A stretch of 64,000 nt of DNA, taken from the NCBI GenBank assembly GCA_027596075.1, contig JADGJC010000013.1:124001-188000 (forward strand), read 5' to 3'. Below are positions 22,321 through 34,817 of this stretch, in pieces. Numbering within the stretch: the first letter of the stretch is position 1; every line of letters begins with the position of its first letter. Source of the DNA: Rhizophlyctis rosea (Eukaryota > Chytridiomycota > Chytridiomycetes > Rhizophlyctidales > Rhizophlyctidaceae). A program made the translations under genes and the position numbers. The notes below the pieces were generated by a model. That model saw nothing but the letters and a program-made list of their open reading frames with translations, searched no databases and was not told the DNA's origin.

Positions 22321-25300
22321 ATGTCCATTGCCGCCGTGGCACATCGGTAGGTGTCGCGCAATTGAGACCTCATTTTTCTGCACACGCCTGAGCATATCCA
22401 CGTAGCCACGTATTCGGTCTCAAAGCCGATGTCGGGTGCAACATTGCCTATTTGGACGAGACGACTGTCATATATCCTTCCGGGTCCAACTCAATATTGT
22501 ACAACACAGAATCCAGATTACAGAAGTTCATTCCGACCACCGAGAAGAATGAGGGGATCACTGCAATGGCGGTCAGCGCCAATAAGCGTTACGTAGCAAT
22601 TGCAGAGCGAGGAGTTGAAAAACCGCAATGTGCAATTGTGGATCTTCATAGTCTAAGACGACGGAAAGTGCTTGTTTTGCAAGAAGGAGAGAGTCGGGTA
22701 AGGTGGATATAGGAAGGAAGAAGCAAAGCGACAACTGATGCGGAAAAGTATTCCAGGAATTCGTCTGCATGGCATTCTCAACAGATTCAAAATACATCAT
22801 AACGCAATCAGGCGCACCGGATTGGACGTTACACTATTGGACATGGGAGAAGACAAAAGTTATGGCTCAGGTCCGGACGGCCAACACAGGACAGGACCGA
22901 TTTGCTGGACCAGCAGGTGGAGCACCCGCTGCTGCACATGGGATGGGAGCAGTTGGATCCGTGGTTGGTTCAATGGCGTTTGTTGGTGGGCCGGGTGCTG
23001 GTCGAGACAGTGTAATGGCCGGAAGTGGTCCCACTTCAGCTGGACTACGCGATACGTCATTGGGAGGTGTTGTGCATCAAGTCAGTTTCAATCCGACGGA
23101 CAATACGCAACTGTGCGTGGTGGGAAATGGGATTTTCAAGTTGTTCCGATATCAGGAGGGAATGTTGAAAGCATTCGCTTTCCAGAAGATGGAGCCCAAG
23201 GTAAGCAAGTGCGTTTGAGTACGGCAGGGGGATTAAGCTCACCGCAACTGCCCTCAATACGCAGAATTACCTCTGCCACTGCTGGTCCCTGGACGACCGT
23301 ATCATTGTCGGAACAGAAGATTCCAAAATCCTCATCTTCGAGAACAACGGCGAACTCCGCACAGAAATCTCTCACTCCCATTCTCCCGGCCCCACCATCC
23401 CTGCCTCCCCACGAGCAATCAACGTCATGCTGGCGTTTTCGAAAGGCTTCATATGCGGCGGTGCAGGAGGGAGTGTCACGCTTTACGACCGGAGTGATGA
23501 GAGTTCAAGTTCAGCAGTCGCACAGCAGGGTGGTGGACAACAAGGGACAGTTGCCGCGAGTGGATCACGAGATTGGTACAAGAAGTCTAAAGACTTCCTT
23601 GCTGGGGACGAGAACACGAAAGTTGTCAACATGGCGTTGAGTCCGAGTGAAGATAACTTGGTGGTCAGCACGGAGAACAGCCAGATTTACACGATGATGC
23701 TTGCGAGTACCGAAGTCAAGGTGTGTTGATATGGGTTGCCCGGTACAAATCATCAATGATAAAAATGTTCATGCCACCAACATCAGGGCGAAGAATCCCG
23801 CTTCGAACCCTTCGCCCAACCTTTCCACCACGGGCCTGTCACTGGAATGGACACCTGCATCCGCAAGCCTCTCATCGTAACATGCTCCTCCGACCGCTCA
23901 GTACGCGTCTGGAACTATCTCGAGTCTACATCAGAATTGGTCAAATACTTCCCGGAAGAGGCATTTTCCGTTGCGATTCACCCCAGCGGGTTGTATATCT
24001 TGGTCGGGTTCAGCGACAAATTGAGGTTAATGAACTTGTTGATCGACGATATACGGCCGTTCAGGGAATTTACGATTAGGGGATGTCGTGAGGTAGGGAA
24101 TGGAGGAACGGTCAATGCTTGAAAGTTCCCTGGTATTGCTAAGATGCTAAATCTCATCTCCCACAAAAGTGTCGCTTCTCAAATGGAGGCCAATACTTTG
24201 CCGCAGTGCACGGTAACACCATCCAAATATACTCCACATGGAATTTCGAAAACTTGGGCAACCTAAAGGGACACAATGGGAAAGTTCGGTCCATCTACTG
24301 GACCAATGACGACGCGAAAATCGTTTCGGCGGGCATGGACGGCGCTATCTATGATTGGGCGTTGAAGGATTTGACGGGCACTGGCGGAGGTGGCGGTGGG
24401 AGTGGAGGAGTGAAGAGAGAGGGGGAGAGTATTTTGAAGAGCTGCAGTTATACTTCGGCGGTTGCGACGGCGGATGGGAAGGCTATTTTTGCGGTGGGGA
24501 GTGATAAGACGCTTAAGGTTGGTGGAGAATTTTTGCACTTTGAAGGAGCATGTTGCTGAATGGGGACTTGAAACGTCATCACTATGCAGGAAATCATTGA
24601 CTCGCAAATTGTGCGAGAGATCGATTCGGACGCTGTGCTAACGCAAGTGGTCCTATCACATTCGGGACGCATGATGTTTGTTGGTAAGTTACTAGCTGGT
24701 CATAGCACGTGCTTGAGATATTCATTCAATCCACATCGGGTAGGAACAACTATTGGCACCATCCGCTCCATCAAGTTCCCATTATCTCCTGATTCGGACA
24801 GAAAAGGAGAATACCAAGAGCACCAAGCTCATGCAGGACCAGTCACGAAACTACGTATCAGCTATGACGATCAATACCTATTCTCTTCATCAGAGGATGG
24901 CACACTTTACGTCTTCAAAATCAGTGACAAGGAGGGGAGAGGTTTGAAACGAGAGAGAGAAATCGTTTATGCTGATGAGGTACGAACGTCTGCTGGTTGT
25001 ACGCCGCCGGAATCTTGAAATTGCAGCAAAATATCTGACCTTCTCAACCCCAAAACAGATCCTCGTCACAAAATCCGACCTAGAAGAGAAAAACGCTCTC
25101 ATGTCAGAACTCAAAACCCGAGTGGAAGAGCTAAAAATGGAGAATGAATACCAGTTGCGGCTGAAGGATATGAACTTCAACGAAAAGATCAAGGAGGTCA
25201 CGGAGAAATTCATGCAGGAGATTGAGGCGTTGAAGATTACCAGTACCGTTTTGAGAACTGATAAGGAGAAGGAAGAAGTGCGGCATGAGGAGGAGATGGC

Positions 25301-27085
25301 GGAAGAGAGGGAGAGACATGCTAGGGAGTTGATGGTGGGTTATCAGTTTGCATGGAGTTTTCACCATGCCGTTAGAACGTCGCTAATATCATATACTCAA
25401 TACATTCAGGAACTCGAAACAGTACACAACTCGAAACTCATGGCGGAGTATGAGAAATACCAGGAACTCCAAACCCGGACCGCCGAACTGCAAAGTCAAT
25501 GGGAGCGACAGATGCGGGACATGCAGGCGCAGAAACAAAAGGCTTTGACGGAATTAACGCAACATTTCGAGGCCAAACTTCGAGAAAAACAGACGGAGAT
25601 CGATCAAGTATGCTTCACCTTGCCTATACCAAATAAAAATTAGAACACTAACTTCCCTCCACCCCAAACCCCCCAGCTCCAAGAAGAAATGCGCGCCCAA
25701 CACCTAACATTCCAAGAAACAACCCTCGAAACCGAACAAGACGCCGACACCGAAATCCTCGAGCTCAAGCACCGCTACGAGCGCAAACTAAAAGAGGAGC
25801 GCGAAGTCGGGTTGCGGCTCAAAGGCGAAAACGGCATCATGAAGAAGAAATTCAACACTCTACAGAGCGAAATCGATGCTCATAAGAGCGAGATTGGGAA
25901 AATGTATGGGGAGGAGAAGAAGTTGCATGGGGTTATCAAGAGTTTGGAGAAGGATATTGCGGGGTTGAAGAAGGAGGTTGGTATTTTGAAAACCTAATGG
26001 AATTTGGGGAGATGGAGGACTTTCTGATGCGTTTTTTTGGGTGGTTGCAGATTCAGGAACGGGATGAGACGATCCAAGATAAGGAGAAGCGGATCTATGA
26101 TCTTAAGAAGAAGAATCAGGAGTTAGAGAAGTTCAAGTTCGTGTTGGACTATAAGATCAAGGAGCTCAAACGGCAGATTGAACCGCGGGAGCAGGACATT
26201 CAGGGTATGACGCACCAAATCAAGGTACGAGGGGTTTCAGTGTACCAGCCACAAGACCTACCGGCAATTGCCTAATGTATAATCGAATATATAGGAAATG
26301 GATGCCGAGCTTGAGCACTACCATAAAGCCAACTCGGATCTGGAGCTGACCATCACAGATCTGAAGTTGAAGCTCCGGGCAGCAGAGAAGGAGGTGGCAA
26401 AGGAGCGTGAAAGGGTGACGTCGTGCGCAGCGACGGTCAAGAGGTTCAAAGTGGACCTCAATGAATGTGTGCAGTTCATTCAAGAGCCCAAGGTCCTGAA
26501 GGTGGGGTCATCAAATCCCCTTGAACATCGGTGGAACCATAATAAACCACTCACATTCCAACCCCAACACCTTCCCCCAACACCCCCAACCCCAACAGGC
26601 CCACATAAAAAAACTCTACCAAAAATACTGCAAAACAGCCACAACAGCCTCCACCTCAACCGCCTCCCTCGACATCGACGTACAAGCCGAATACGCCCGG
26701 CAACGCGAGCACCTGGAACGTACCGTCGCCTCCCTGCGTCGCCAAGTCACAAAGGACCAATCACTACACAGAGCGGATAATGTGCGCATCATGGCGGAGA
26801 ACGTGGCACTGATTAAGGAGATTAATCAGTTGAGGAGGGATTTGAGGGGGAGTAGGGCTAGGGAGAAGGCGGCGGAGGCGGGGATTAAGGCGGCGCAGAG
26901 TGCTGCGAAGGGGCAGGGTGAGTGGTGGGGTAACTTCGTCGTGTTCGGTGTATTGATTGCTGATTACAATCACTTTCGTCCCTGTTGCAGCATATCGCGC
27001 CCCGTCGGCAGTGCCTCCACTGCCAGTTGCGTTACCCAGTGTGCTGGAGCAAGGTTCTCTCACTCAAGCCGTTTCCCAAACCTGA
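22321..27085 (+). CDS. CFAP57: Cilia- and flagella-associated protein 57 (CFAP57/WDR65)
   Basis: Fifteen exons: 22321..22346, 22406..22697, 22757..23200, 23265..23720, 23787..24092, 24170..24517, 24590..24683, 24744..24979, 25059..25334, 25410..25607, 25677..25976, 26051..26224, 26295..26501, 26599..26917 and 26991..27085. They give 1256 residues, close to the length of animal CFAP57. The N-terminal half is WD40 propellers with family segments [41 protein letters not shown] and [10 protein letters not shown]. The C-terminal half is a long coiled coil with [40 protein letters not shown] and [15 protein letters not shown]57 sits in the axoneme and is linked to inner-arm dynein assembly (Chlamydomonas FAP57). 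An insert of Gly/Ala-rich sequence lies near 22880-23040. Its presence implies a motile flagellum. Confidence 0.97.
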
Positions 27086-27341
27086 TCCCGCCTTGAATCC
27101 CAAAAACGTGTCCATTTGATTCCTCTGTCACATTTGTAAATATGATTATTGCGCCGCCAATGTGCTGTCCCCATTCAACACAATTAACACTCAAAAGCTG
27201 TGCAAACTCCGAATCTCAAAGAAGGATCATATACAATATTGGCATCTACAAATTTACATGTTTGCTATGCATCCGCAAGAGTAGTCTTTCAAGCAAGAGC
27301 TCGCAAACGCCGCGCACTCCGATAATCTCACCAAAGATGTC

Positions 27342-28539
27342 TCATGGATTTAGCAACGTCGTGTTTGACAAGGTACCAGCTGCATGATGAGGCTGCAACC
27401 GCGGCGGTGGTGCTATCCCCTGTTCCGCCGCTCTTTGTGCTTGCCGCTCGTCATACTCAATTTCATCAGCGACCCAAAGAGCAGCTGCGGGCATGAGGAG
27501 TAACAATGGTGGATATGTCAGATATAAGTATACCACGACGGCTTACAAAAATCCATTCGCCCAGCACTGGCTCGAAGCCGCACCAGGAGCACTTGCGCCC
27601 ATTCACCGATCAAATTACCTCACTTACTCACCTGCAACTACATTTGTCCACGTGAAGAGAAGATTGACCAACGGGATCACTTCCAAGGCTTGCGCAACGA
27701 CACCAAATTGGAGATAATCCCGCCCTCTACGTTTTGCACGCGCCCTGGAATCGCGAAGTGACAAATCCAGGAACTCGATGTCCCAATGCAGTACCAAACC
27801 CCAGGTCAAGACCCAGCCGTTGAGGAAACAATAGAGCACGGTGCCGGCGATTGGAATGGCATGCAGAGGGAATGTTATGATGAGGATGAAAATCTGGTAG
27901 TGTTGAGAAAGGATGATGAGGTTGACGGCTTCAATTGAAGTTGCATGGGTTAGCGCGATTGGGAGCATTTACCGCACCTGAAAGAACACAAAAACGATAG
28001 CCCACAAAATCCCTGCCGCCGCCCCTCCGTAAATAACCCAGCCATGTGACGCCAGAGACCTCTTCCTATCCACGATATGAGTGAAGCCTCGGCTTTTTAG
28101 CACCGCATCGAAGAGGGCGTCTTGATAAAATGGGACCTGAAGTGGCAAACATAAACGGCTTGAGACGTCTCACGGTCAGAGATTGGAATGAAGCGCAATT
28201 TCACATACAATAATCGCAAACATGAGCAAAGAAGCTAGCGCGGATTCAAGGATCGTTATGATCACCATTGTCAACCAAGCTGCCCAAGCCGGGCAGCCAG
28301 CGTCCATAACGGCGTGAGCTTGGAGTGGCAGCAGGTAGACCATGAAGAGAACGAAGATGATAAGACCCAGTATGAAAGTCAGTAGGAAAGGACATATCAC
28401 TTTCATCCACAGACTTGGGCGCACTGCAACGTTGAAGTTGATAAGAAGGCATTGCCGGCAGATAACACAGTGACGAGAAGTACGTGCCTAGAAAGTACAC
28501 GATGCCCCGTGGGGGGTACTGGGACGGTGGGAGTCGCAT
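27342..28539 (-). CDS. Multi-pass membrane protein, Rrt8/EI24-like family
   Basis: Five exons (28539..28488, 28423..28209, 28136..27978, 27893..27632, 27484..27342) give 276 residues. Several hydrophobic segments are evident, including one in exon 2 (LLTFILGLIIFVLFMVYLL) and others in exons 3 and 4. The segment GWVLTWGLVLHW followed by FGVVAQALEVIPLVNLLFTWTN resembles the fungal outer-spore-wall/lipid-droplet Rrt8-Lds family, which is distantly related to EI24. The tail after the last membrane segment is hydrophilic. The function of the family is poorly known. The first intron needs a GC donor (TCTAG|GCACGT) to keep frame; a 43-base GT intron is the alternative. I chose the start that gives the shortest hydrophilic leader before YPPRGIVYFL. 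Confidence 0.75.
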
Positions 28540-29320
28540 GACGTCTGAACGGTAGTACTTCTTCACGATGTGCAAGTTCAATGTATTTGAATATATTAAT
28601 CCGGTCGTCAGCTTCACATACGTTCCTGAGCAGAAGGTGAGGGATGTTGAAAGAGGGGAAGGAGAGGGAAGAAACCTTCAAACCTTCGCACTCACGGTTT
28701 GACCGCACAACCACCGTCCACACACCAAGTGATCATCGAACCGATAATCCAAGTGCGCTTACTAAGCAATTCGGCTCAAAGGATGGGCAAATGGAACAGT
28801 TGGAATCATCCATTAAAAAGAACATACTATGGGGATGCTAAATGTGGCAAATTGATCGCGCCAAAGACGATGGTGACGATGGAGTGAGGGACTGACTGCA
28901 CAGCTCTGATGAGCATTTGTCGGACCCAATGATGCTTTATATGAAGCCAATTGATTTTGAGGTTGTGTGGGATACATTCATTGTATGGAGTTGGATAATT
29001 CACCCGTGAAGCTTGAGACTGACATCACGGCGGCAGTACTTCTCGTGTGGATTTACATTCATCAATTACAGAGGCACGCGTCTGACTTGATGCACACTTG
29101 CAATTGTCGTCATCATGAACCAAGACACACGCCAGGGTCCCCTGTGGGCGAACTCCCTGAAAAATCATGAAAATGCAATTACATATCATGGTGCCAAGGA
29201 AACCAGAGTCAAACATGTCTGGCCTGGCCTGTATAAAGCTTGCAACCAGCAGTGTCTACCTCCAGAGCGCCAGCCTTGCTCACCATCATCCGATACCTTT
29301 CCTTCCTCCATACCCGCACG
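28540..29320. other. Divergent intergenic region
   Basis: This is 781 bp between the Rrt8-like gene (-) and the receptor gene (+). I found only short frames without domains. It presumably holds both promoters. Confidence 0.5.
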
Positions 29321-32300
29321 ATGCGTTTGCTCGACGCAGCCATCTTACTTTCGGTCGCGCTGGGAGCAGCACCACAGGCGCGAGCCCTGACAGGCCGCTT
29401 CCTGTCGTTTCAACCTTCCCAATTTCAGTCATGGTCATGGGGTAACACCGCAGTCAACACCGCCAGCACCATCTTAGCTCAAAGCGAATGGGTGGATCCT
29501 GACCTTCAACCAATACAAATCACCATCCCCAACACGAGCAGCGGCTTCACCTGGGCACTTGAATGGAATTACAGCCCGTACAACAATGGGTACTTTACCA
29601 CCACATACACGACGATGTTTGACATGGCTTACATTTACATTAGAGTAAGTGGTCATCTCAATACCAGTCAGGAGTGCATCAACTCATATAAAAACAATTC
29701 TAGGCCGACTCTGGTGATCCCGCCGCGCTAGGCACTTCGCTCAGCGTGGCTATGGAAGATGCTTACACCAACTGGAATTCAGATCCCACAACCTTCATGT
29801 CCACACCTCTTGCCATTGCCGACAGCAATTTCACCCTGGGGCAATGGACCAAGCTCACCATCAATATCACGGGCATGATGCAGAAGAACTTGGAGAGCAA
29901 CGCATATCGTCAGTTCAATGCATTCAGCTTAATACCCAATGGTAACATACCTTCTGGTGGTCTCACGTTTTACTTTGCTGGTTATCTGTCATCGGTATGT
30001 ACTTGTCAGGAATGACAGCATAAACGATTGTGAAGATTAACAGTACACGTTCCGACAGTCCAATTCGTTTGTTCCCACCCCCTATGCGGATCCTGCGGGC
30101 ACCCAGATCTTGGCACCTTCATCAGATTTCCTAACTTTCGGTCAAACCTACGCCGACCAAGGCGACACTGGAACAACCGCCCAATGGATTTGTACAGCCG
30201 ACGCAAGCCAGTTGCACCCCACGCGTGGCTACACCGACGTCGCAGATGTATTCATCCACGGTTACCGCGACACCGTCAACGGTCCCGTCCCAATGTCAAC
30301 CGCTAATGTCGTCCTTCGACCCTGTGAAGAAGACAAACACCATCCCGGTACTTTGGGCGGCCACTCAATCCTTTGACGCTTTCTCGTTTCCCAACCCTCA
30401 CCTTGCCTGCACTCTACATAACGCGGATTTCTTCACCATTGGCAACAGAACAACTGCCAACTATACCTTGATTGCGTGGGTGCCTGCGGTGTGGAATGAT
30501 ATGCCTCACATTTTGGGAGCGTATGCTTCGTATGTCAAGTCGAAGAGGGATCCTGTCACGGGTCACGATACCGTTGCTGTTGAAGTGAGGATGCGCGTAC
30601 CGAACAAATATGACGGGAGTAAGTATTTGACTTCGATGAGGCAAATGTGGCTCTTTTGTATTACCCAATCTAACCACACTTCATTCCACAGTCGAATGGT
30701 TCTGGATCCTCAAATTCCTCCCTAACTGCACCGACTCCGCCCCCTACTGGATGTGCGCCGACCACATCTGGTTCATGGACAACCAAATCGGATGGCTCCA
30801 CCTTGCTACCGACGTTCTCTACCCTCTCGGAAACTACTCCCTCCAATGGATGAAAGAAACCGGGTACAATTTCCAACTCGACGTCCAGGCGCAAATTTCC
30901 TCCCTTATCACTTACGACAGCGATGTGTACGCCGTGCCTGTGTCCATGTACCTCTTCCCCTGGCGCGTGAACATTACCACGATTAATGCGTTGGGATTGA
31001 AGGCTCCGCCGGGGTTGGATACGGGCGTTAATTGGGGGAAGAGTTGGTGGACGGTGTGGACTATGGATGTTTTTCAGCAGTATATTGATACGATGTACGC
31101 GCATGGGTATCGTCATATTATGCCGCTTTCTACTACCATCAACGGCGATACGGAGCTTGCGCAGTTCCTCAACTTCCACTACGGTTCTACGATGATGAAT
31201 GTTGATGGGCGATGCGGTCTTATGGATGACAACAAGGCTGAGATCGCGCTCAATGCCACTATGTGAGTATTCCTTTTGAGGCTTTTGTACATTCGTGTGC
31301 TTTTGCTGTTGGAGAAATGCTTACTGATAATCGTCACCCTTCACAGTGTCAGATGGGCAAACATGTCAGACATATTCACACTCCGTCAAGCCAACAGCTT
31401 CTTCAGCTCCTGGGTAAACTCACCCCTGCAACACCCACTCGACGAACCACCCATAAACTTCTTCGACATATCCAACGGGATGGGCGACGGCTTCCAACTA
31501 AAGGCGTACGACTCCGTATTCAAAACCATTTACCCTCCAACCGGAGTCGGTGAAGCCTGGGCAATGTTATCCGGTCTTGCTCGCACATCGCGCAATCCAA
31601 CCCTGGCTTACGAAGCGTTGATGAAGGTCGTCGCAACAAACGAGAGGCTGGCAGTCAACATGCCTCAGCCTTCGCAAGGATCGACGGGTGGTGTTTCTGC
31701 TTACCGGAGTGTAAAGTATACACCGGAATACGGCGCTTTTGCAAAGACTATGAATTTCTATCTTGATTATGCTGGTATGTTGTGTTTTTGGCATGCGCGC
31801 TCAATTAGCTTTCATAAGGACTATGGACTGATTCATTTCTGTCGACAACCAGATCACGTCATGTTCCAAGGCTACCCCGCCACACAATCCGCCTACTGGT
31901 CTCAAGTCCTAACCAAAGACCCCCTCGGTCTCGCCTACCACGAAATCATGTGGAAAAACGTCAGCGCCAAAGACGCCATCGCCCGTGCCTGCACCCTAGT
32001 CAATTACTACTCCCGTCCGCCCTGCGACGAATCAAACATGATCGCTAAATTGGTCAATGACGAGAAATCCAATCAGGCGACGTTGTTTTACGACTGGCAG
32101 CCGTATTACCAGAATTACTGTAACCCGTCGTTGTTGGGGGCTAAGCAACTCCCTGCACCGATTGAGAAGGCGCTTCCGACGCCGTTTACGTCGTCGCATT
32201 CTAGTTCTGGACAAGCGATGGTTGGGTTATCGGCATTTGGTATTGTCATTGAGTTCATTTTGATGGTTCTGTTCGCCATCAAGCGGAATGCTCCTGTTAT

Positions 32301-33240
32301 CAAAGCCGCCGCATGGGGACCGAGTTTGTTGATCCTGTTTGGGGCGACGTTGACATTGACCAGTGTGATTATGCGTGTCAGTTCTAGTCAGAACTTGAGC
32401 TGGCCTCAATGCTTTGGGACCTGTGAGTATTTCTTCCTGCTGATCTTGCGATGATTTGGGCAGTGCAGTACTTCTTAACCCCCTCTCTTTTGCATTATAG
32501 ACTGGTTCTTCTCGATCGGTTTCGCAATGGTCTTGGGCTCCCTAGCTATCAAATCCTACCGTGTCGACGCCATCTTCCGCAACCGTAAAACCAGCTTCAG
32601 TTTTTCGGACTTCAAGGTCATCGGTCTGATCTCCCTGTTAGTTCTGGGCGACGTTATCATCTCCCTCATGTACCAGTTCTGGATTACCGACTCTTCTCGG
32701 TTGGAGATGACCACTGTCCCAATGACAAGCCTGACCTTCACCCAAATCAAGTGCCCGACCGTTTCCCACGTACCCGGCGTCCTGTACTACATCTACAACG
32801 CCTTCATCGTCCTCGTTGCCGCAATCTTCGCTTTCCGTACCCGCAACGTCGTCAGTTCCTTCAACGAAAATACCTTCACCGTCGCCGCCATCGGTTTGAT
32901 CTGTGTCGTCTCGATCGTCATTGTGCCAGTCTTGAACCTTGTGTCATCTTCCGAGGCGCAATACCTTCTCATTGGTCTTGGCACGTTCATCGCAACAGTT
33001 CTTTCCACCCTCATTTTCGCCGTTCCTAAACTGCTTGTAGCCTACCAAGTCATGAAGATTGGTTCAGCGCCTGCTCAGACGGTGGCGGCTGCCACCGCGA
33101 AGACCGGCCATGCGAATTGGAGCAGTTCGCCTGATAGCTCTGATGTGGGTCCAAGTGGGGGAGGGAAATCAATGATGGGAAAGAGTAATATGAGCGGCAG
33201 GAATATTGCACAGCCTACGTTCGGTCGGAGCGACGTGTAA
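29321..33240 (+). CDS. Class C GPCR-like receptor with an ABC solute-binding-protein-like ectodomain
   Basis: Seven exons are proposed: 29321..29644, 29704..29994, 30044..30618, 30692..31262, 31347..31774, 31853..32422 and 32501..33240, for about 1165 residues. A signal peptide is followed by an N-terminal region of about 200 residues of unknown type. A long ectodomain then resembles bacterial extracellular solute-binding proteins: a YDSDVYAVPVSMYLFPWRVN stretch, TTINALGLKAPP, then YPATQSAYWSQVL and a final helix with KDAIARACTLVNYY. Seven membrane helices follow between about 32210 and 33040, ending in FAVPKLLVAY, which matches the class C 7TM_3 pattern. The cytosolic tail is short and Ser/Gly-rich. 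It is likely a surface sensor for sugars or other small solutes. There is an unexplained frame change in exon 3 near 30250-30370: one extra base or a hidden 82/85-nt intron. Confidence 0.85.
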
Positions 33241-33703
33241 ATTGATATGTCTTTGTACGGGTAGTCGCGATAGCTTTTGCGTAGTAGTCACTATTTTAGA
33301 ATGTCCCATAGTTCTATGCCATTTAGTATTTAGAGTAGTTTCAATAAACTCAACCGATTTTTTCCGGGGAACAAACCGCGATGAAAATGTCAGCTGCATG
33401 TCAGCTGCATGTCACCTTCAGGAACGGTAAAAATGTACTGCCTTCAAGCCGAAGCGCTTTGTCACCTGATCTCCTGAAGCTCATATTGGTCTGTGTGTCT
33501 CCAAATATCAGTAGCGCAGGCTCATCTTGATCGCGCAGTATGGCCTTCAACCAAAAGAGTAATGTACTCTCCCCACCACGCCGTTCGGAGATGGCAATGG
33601 TGTTGGTGAAGGCTACTCTACTCTGGTTGAATATTTCTACATCTGAATACTATCTACACGCAGTCTGCAATTACCTAAATACACCCGCGCCCTCCGTCCC
33701 CAT
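33241..33703. other. Convergent intergenic region
   Basis: This holds the 3' flanks of the receptor gene and the RWD gene. It has an AATAAA-like AATAAAC at about 33343 and a doubled 11-base unit (ATGTCAGCTGC) at about 33387-33408. No gene was seen. Confidence 0.5.
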
Positions 33704-34495
33704 TCAATCATCCTCAGTGAAGTTTCGCAAAACCGACCCCTCTCCTTCCTCGTCCTCCTCCCCGCTCTCCAGCCCATCCTCCATCCCTTCAAACAATTCT
33801 ACGTCAACCGCCACATCCCCTTCTTCCGCGTACGCCATATCACTCTTCACCAACGACGTATCCTTCTCAAACAGCTGCCGTCCCGTCAACTTCCCCGCCT
33901 TCCCTGCTGGATTTAGCAGCCCAGCTAGTGCCGCAGCGGCCGTTTGCGCTGGTGTCAACTTGCCCCCCGCCTTGACAACAGCCGCCGCCTCCGCAATGAA
34001 AGAATTCTTCCATTGTTGGAATGACTCTGGTGTTACTTTTGTCCCGATATGCCTGTTTCGTTCCGCCTCTTCTTCTGCACGCACACGGTCGGCTTCTTCT
34101 TTTTCGAGGCGGTCTGATCGTTCGTTGAGCATGCGGTCGAAGGCGTCGCGTGCGTGGGAGGCTAGGGAGAATATCATTGCCATTCCGAGGAAGGACTGGC
34201 CGGTTTCATGGAGTTCGGCCAGGAGGGCCTCTTGTTCGGACTCATCGAGACCTGTTACGTCTGAAAGGGTGATGTCTGGGATTTCGTCGGGGTAGGTGGG
34301 GGTATATGTAAAGTCGAGGGTGAGAGTTGGTGGTGTGGGAAAGGCTTCCAAGAGGGAACCAGGTAGGGATTCGGGGTCCAAGGCTACAACAATACGAAAG
34401 GAGGCTGGTGGTCCCGGATCAACTTCTTCGAACTCGTCCGGGAAGATGGATTGAAGAGCTTCTAGCTCGTTGGTTTGCTCTTCTTCGTAGTTCAT
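33704..34495 (-). CDS. RWDD1: RWD-domain protein, RWDD1/Gir2 type
   Basis: A single exon encodes 263 residues. The N-terminal RWD domain starts with NYEEEQTNELEALQSIFPDEF and carries the YPDEIP motif near residue 75. A charged helix follows, with a C-terminal region whose WKNSF and LTGRQLFE segments match the DFRP part of RWDD1/Gir2. The end is strongly acidic. Gir2 binds Gcn1 and forms a complex with the GTPase Rbg2/DRG2 that acts on translating ribosomes. Lack of introns is unusual in this window but the domain order is complete. Its start is 322 bp from the MDM10 start, in divergent orientation. Confidence 0.92.
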   Translation of the reverse strand: MNYEEEQTNELEALQSIFPDEFEEVDPGPPASFRIVVALDPESLPGSLLEAFPTPPTLTLDFTYTPTYPDEIPDITLSDVTGLDESEQEALLAELHETGQSFLGMAMIFSLASHARDAFDRMLNERSDRLEKEEADRVRAEEEAERNRHIGTKVTPESFQQWKNSFIAEAAAVVKAGGKLTPAQTAAAALAGLLNPAGKAGKLTGRQLFEKDTSLVKSDMAYAEEGDVAVDVELFEGMEDGLESGEEDEEGEGSVLRNFTEDD

Positions 34496-34817
34496 TCCGA
34501 TGGTGGTCTGCTCAGGGGAGATGTTTTAGAGGGATCAGGGAAGTGGATAGTCGAGAAGGCGTGAGGAAAATGTCAAAAATTGGTCAAAAGAGCGAGTTTC
34601 AAGTTTTCCCCTTTCAAAATTTGAAAGCACGTGTTGGAGGGGGGCCATAATTATAGCTCTTAGCCTCCAGGGCCCGATCCTAGTGCCCCGAAATGTCCCC
34701 ACAAACTGTCTTTGTGAGATATTTTTACTTTCTCGCTCAATGATAGCTTGATAACACATCTAGTAGGGACCAACACGACAGCGTGTTGACTGCACGCTGT
34801 GCGTATGTTTCTTTAAT
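34496..34817. promoter_or_regulatory. Divergent promoter of RWDD1 and MDM10
   Basis: This 322 bp segment lies between two divergent starts and has no coding frame I can support. Promoter function is inferred from position. Confidence 0.4.

Noticed and set aside
30348..30448. An intron from GTACTT (30348) to CAACAG to repair the receptor frame.
   Set aside because: Its length of 101 leaves the wrong frame, and it would delete protein-like ectodomain sequence.
29321..32210. Bacterial contamination or recent bacterial transfer as the source of the solute-binding domain.
   Set aside because: The region has several spliceosomal introns with the same size and signals as neighbours, is fused in frame to a eukaryotic 7TM core, and has the same codon bias. 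An ancient transfer cannot be excluded.
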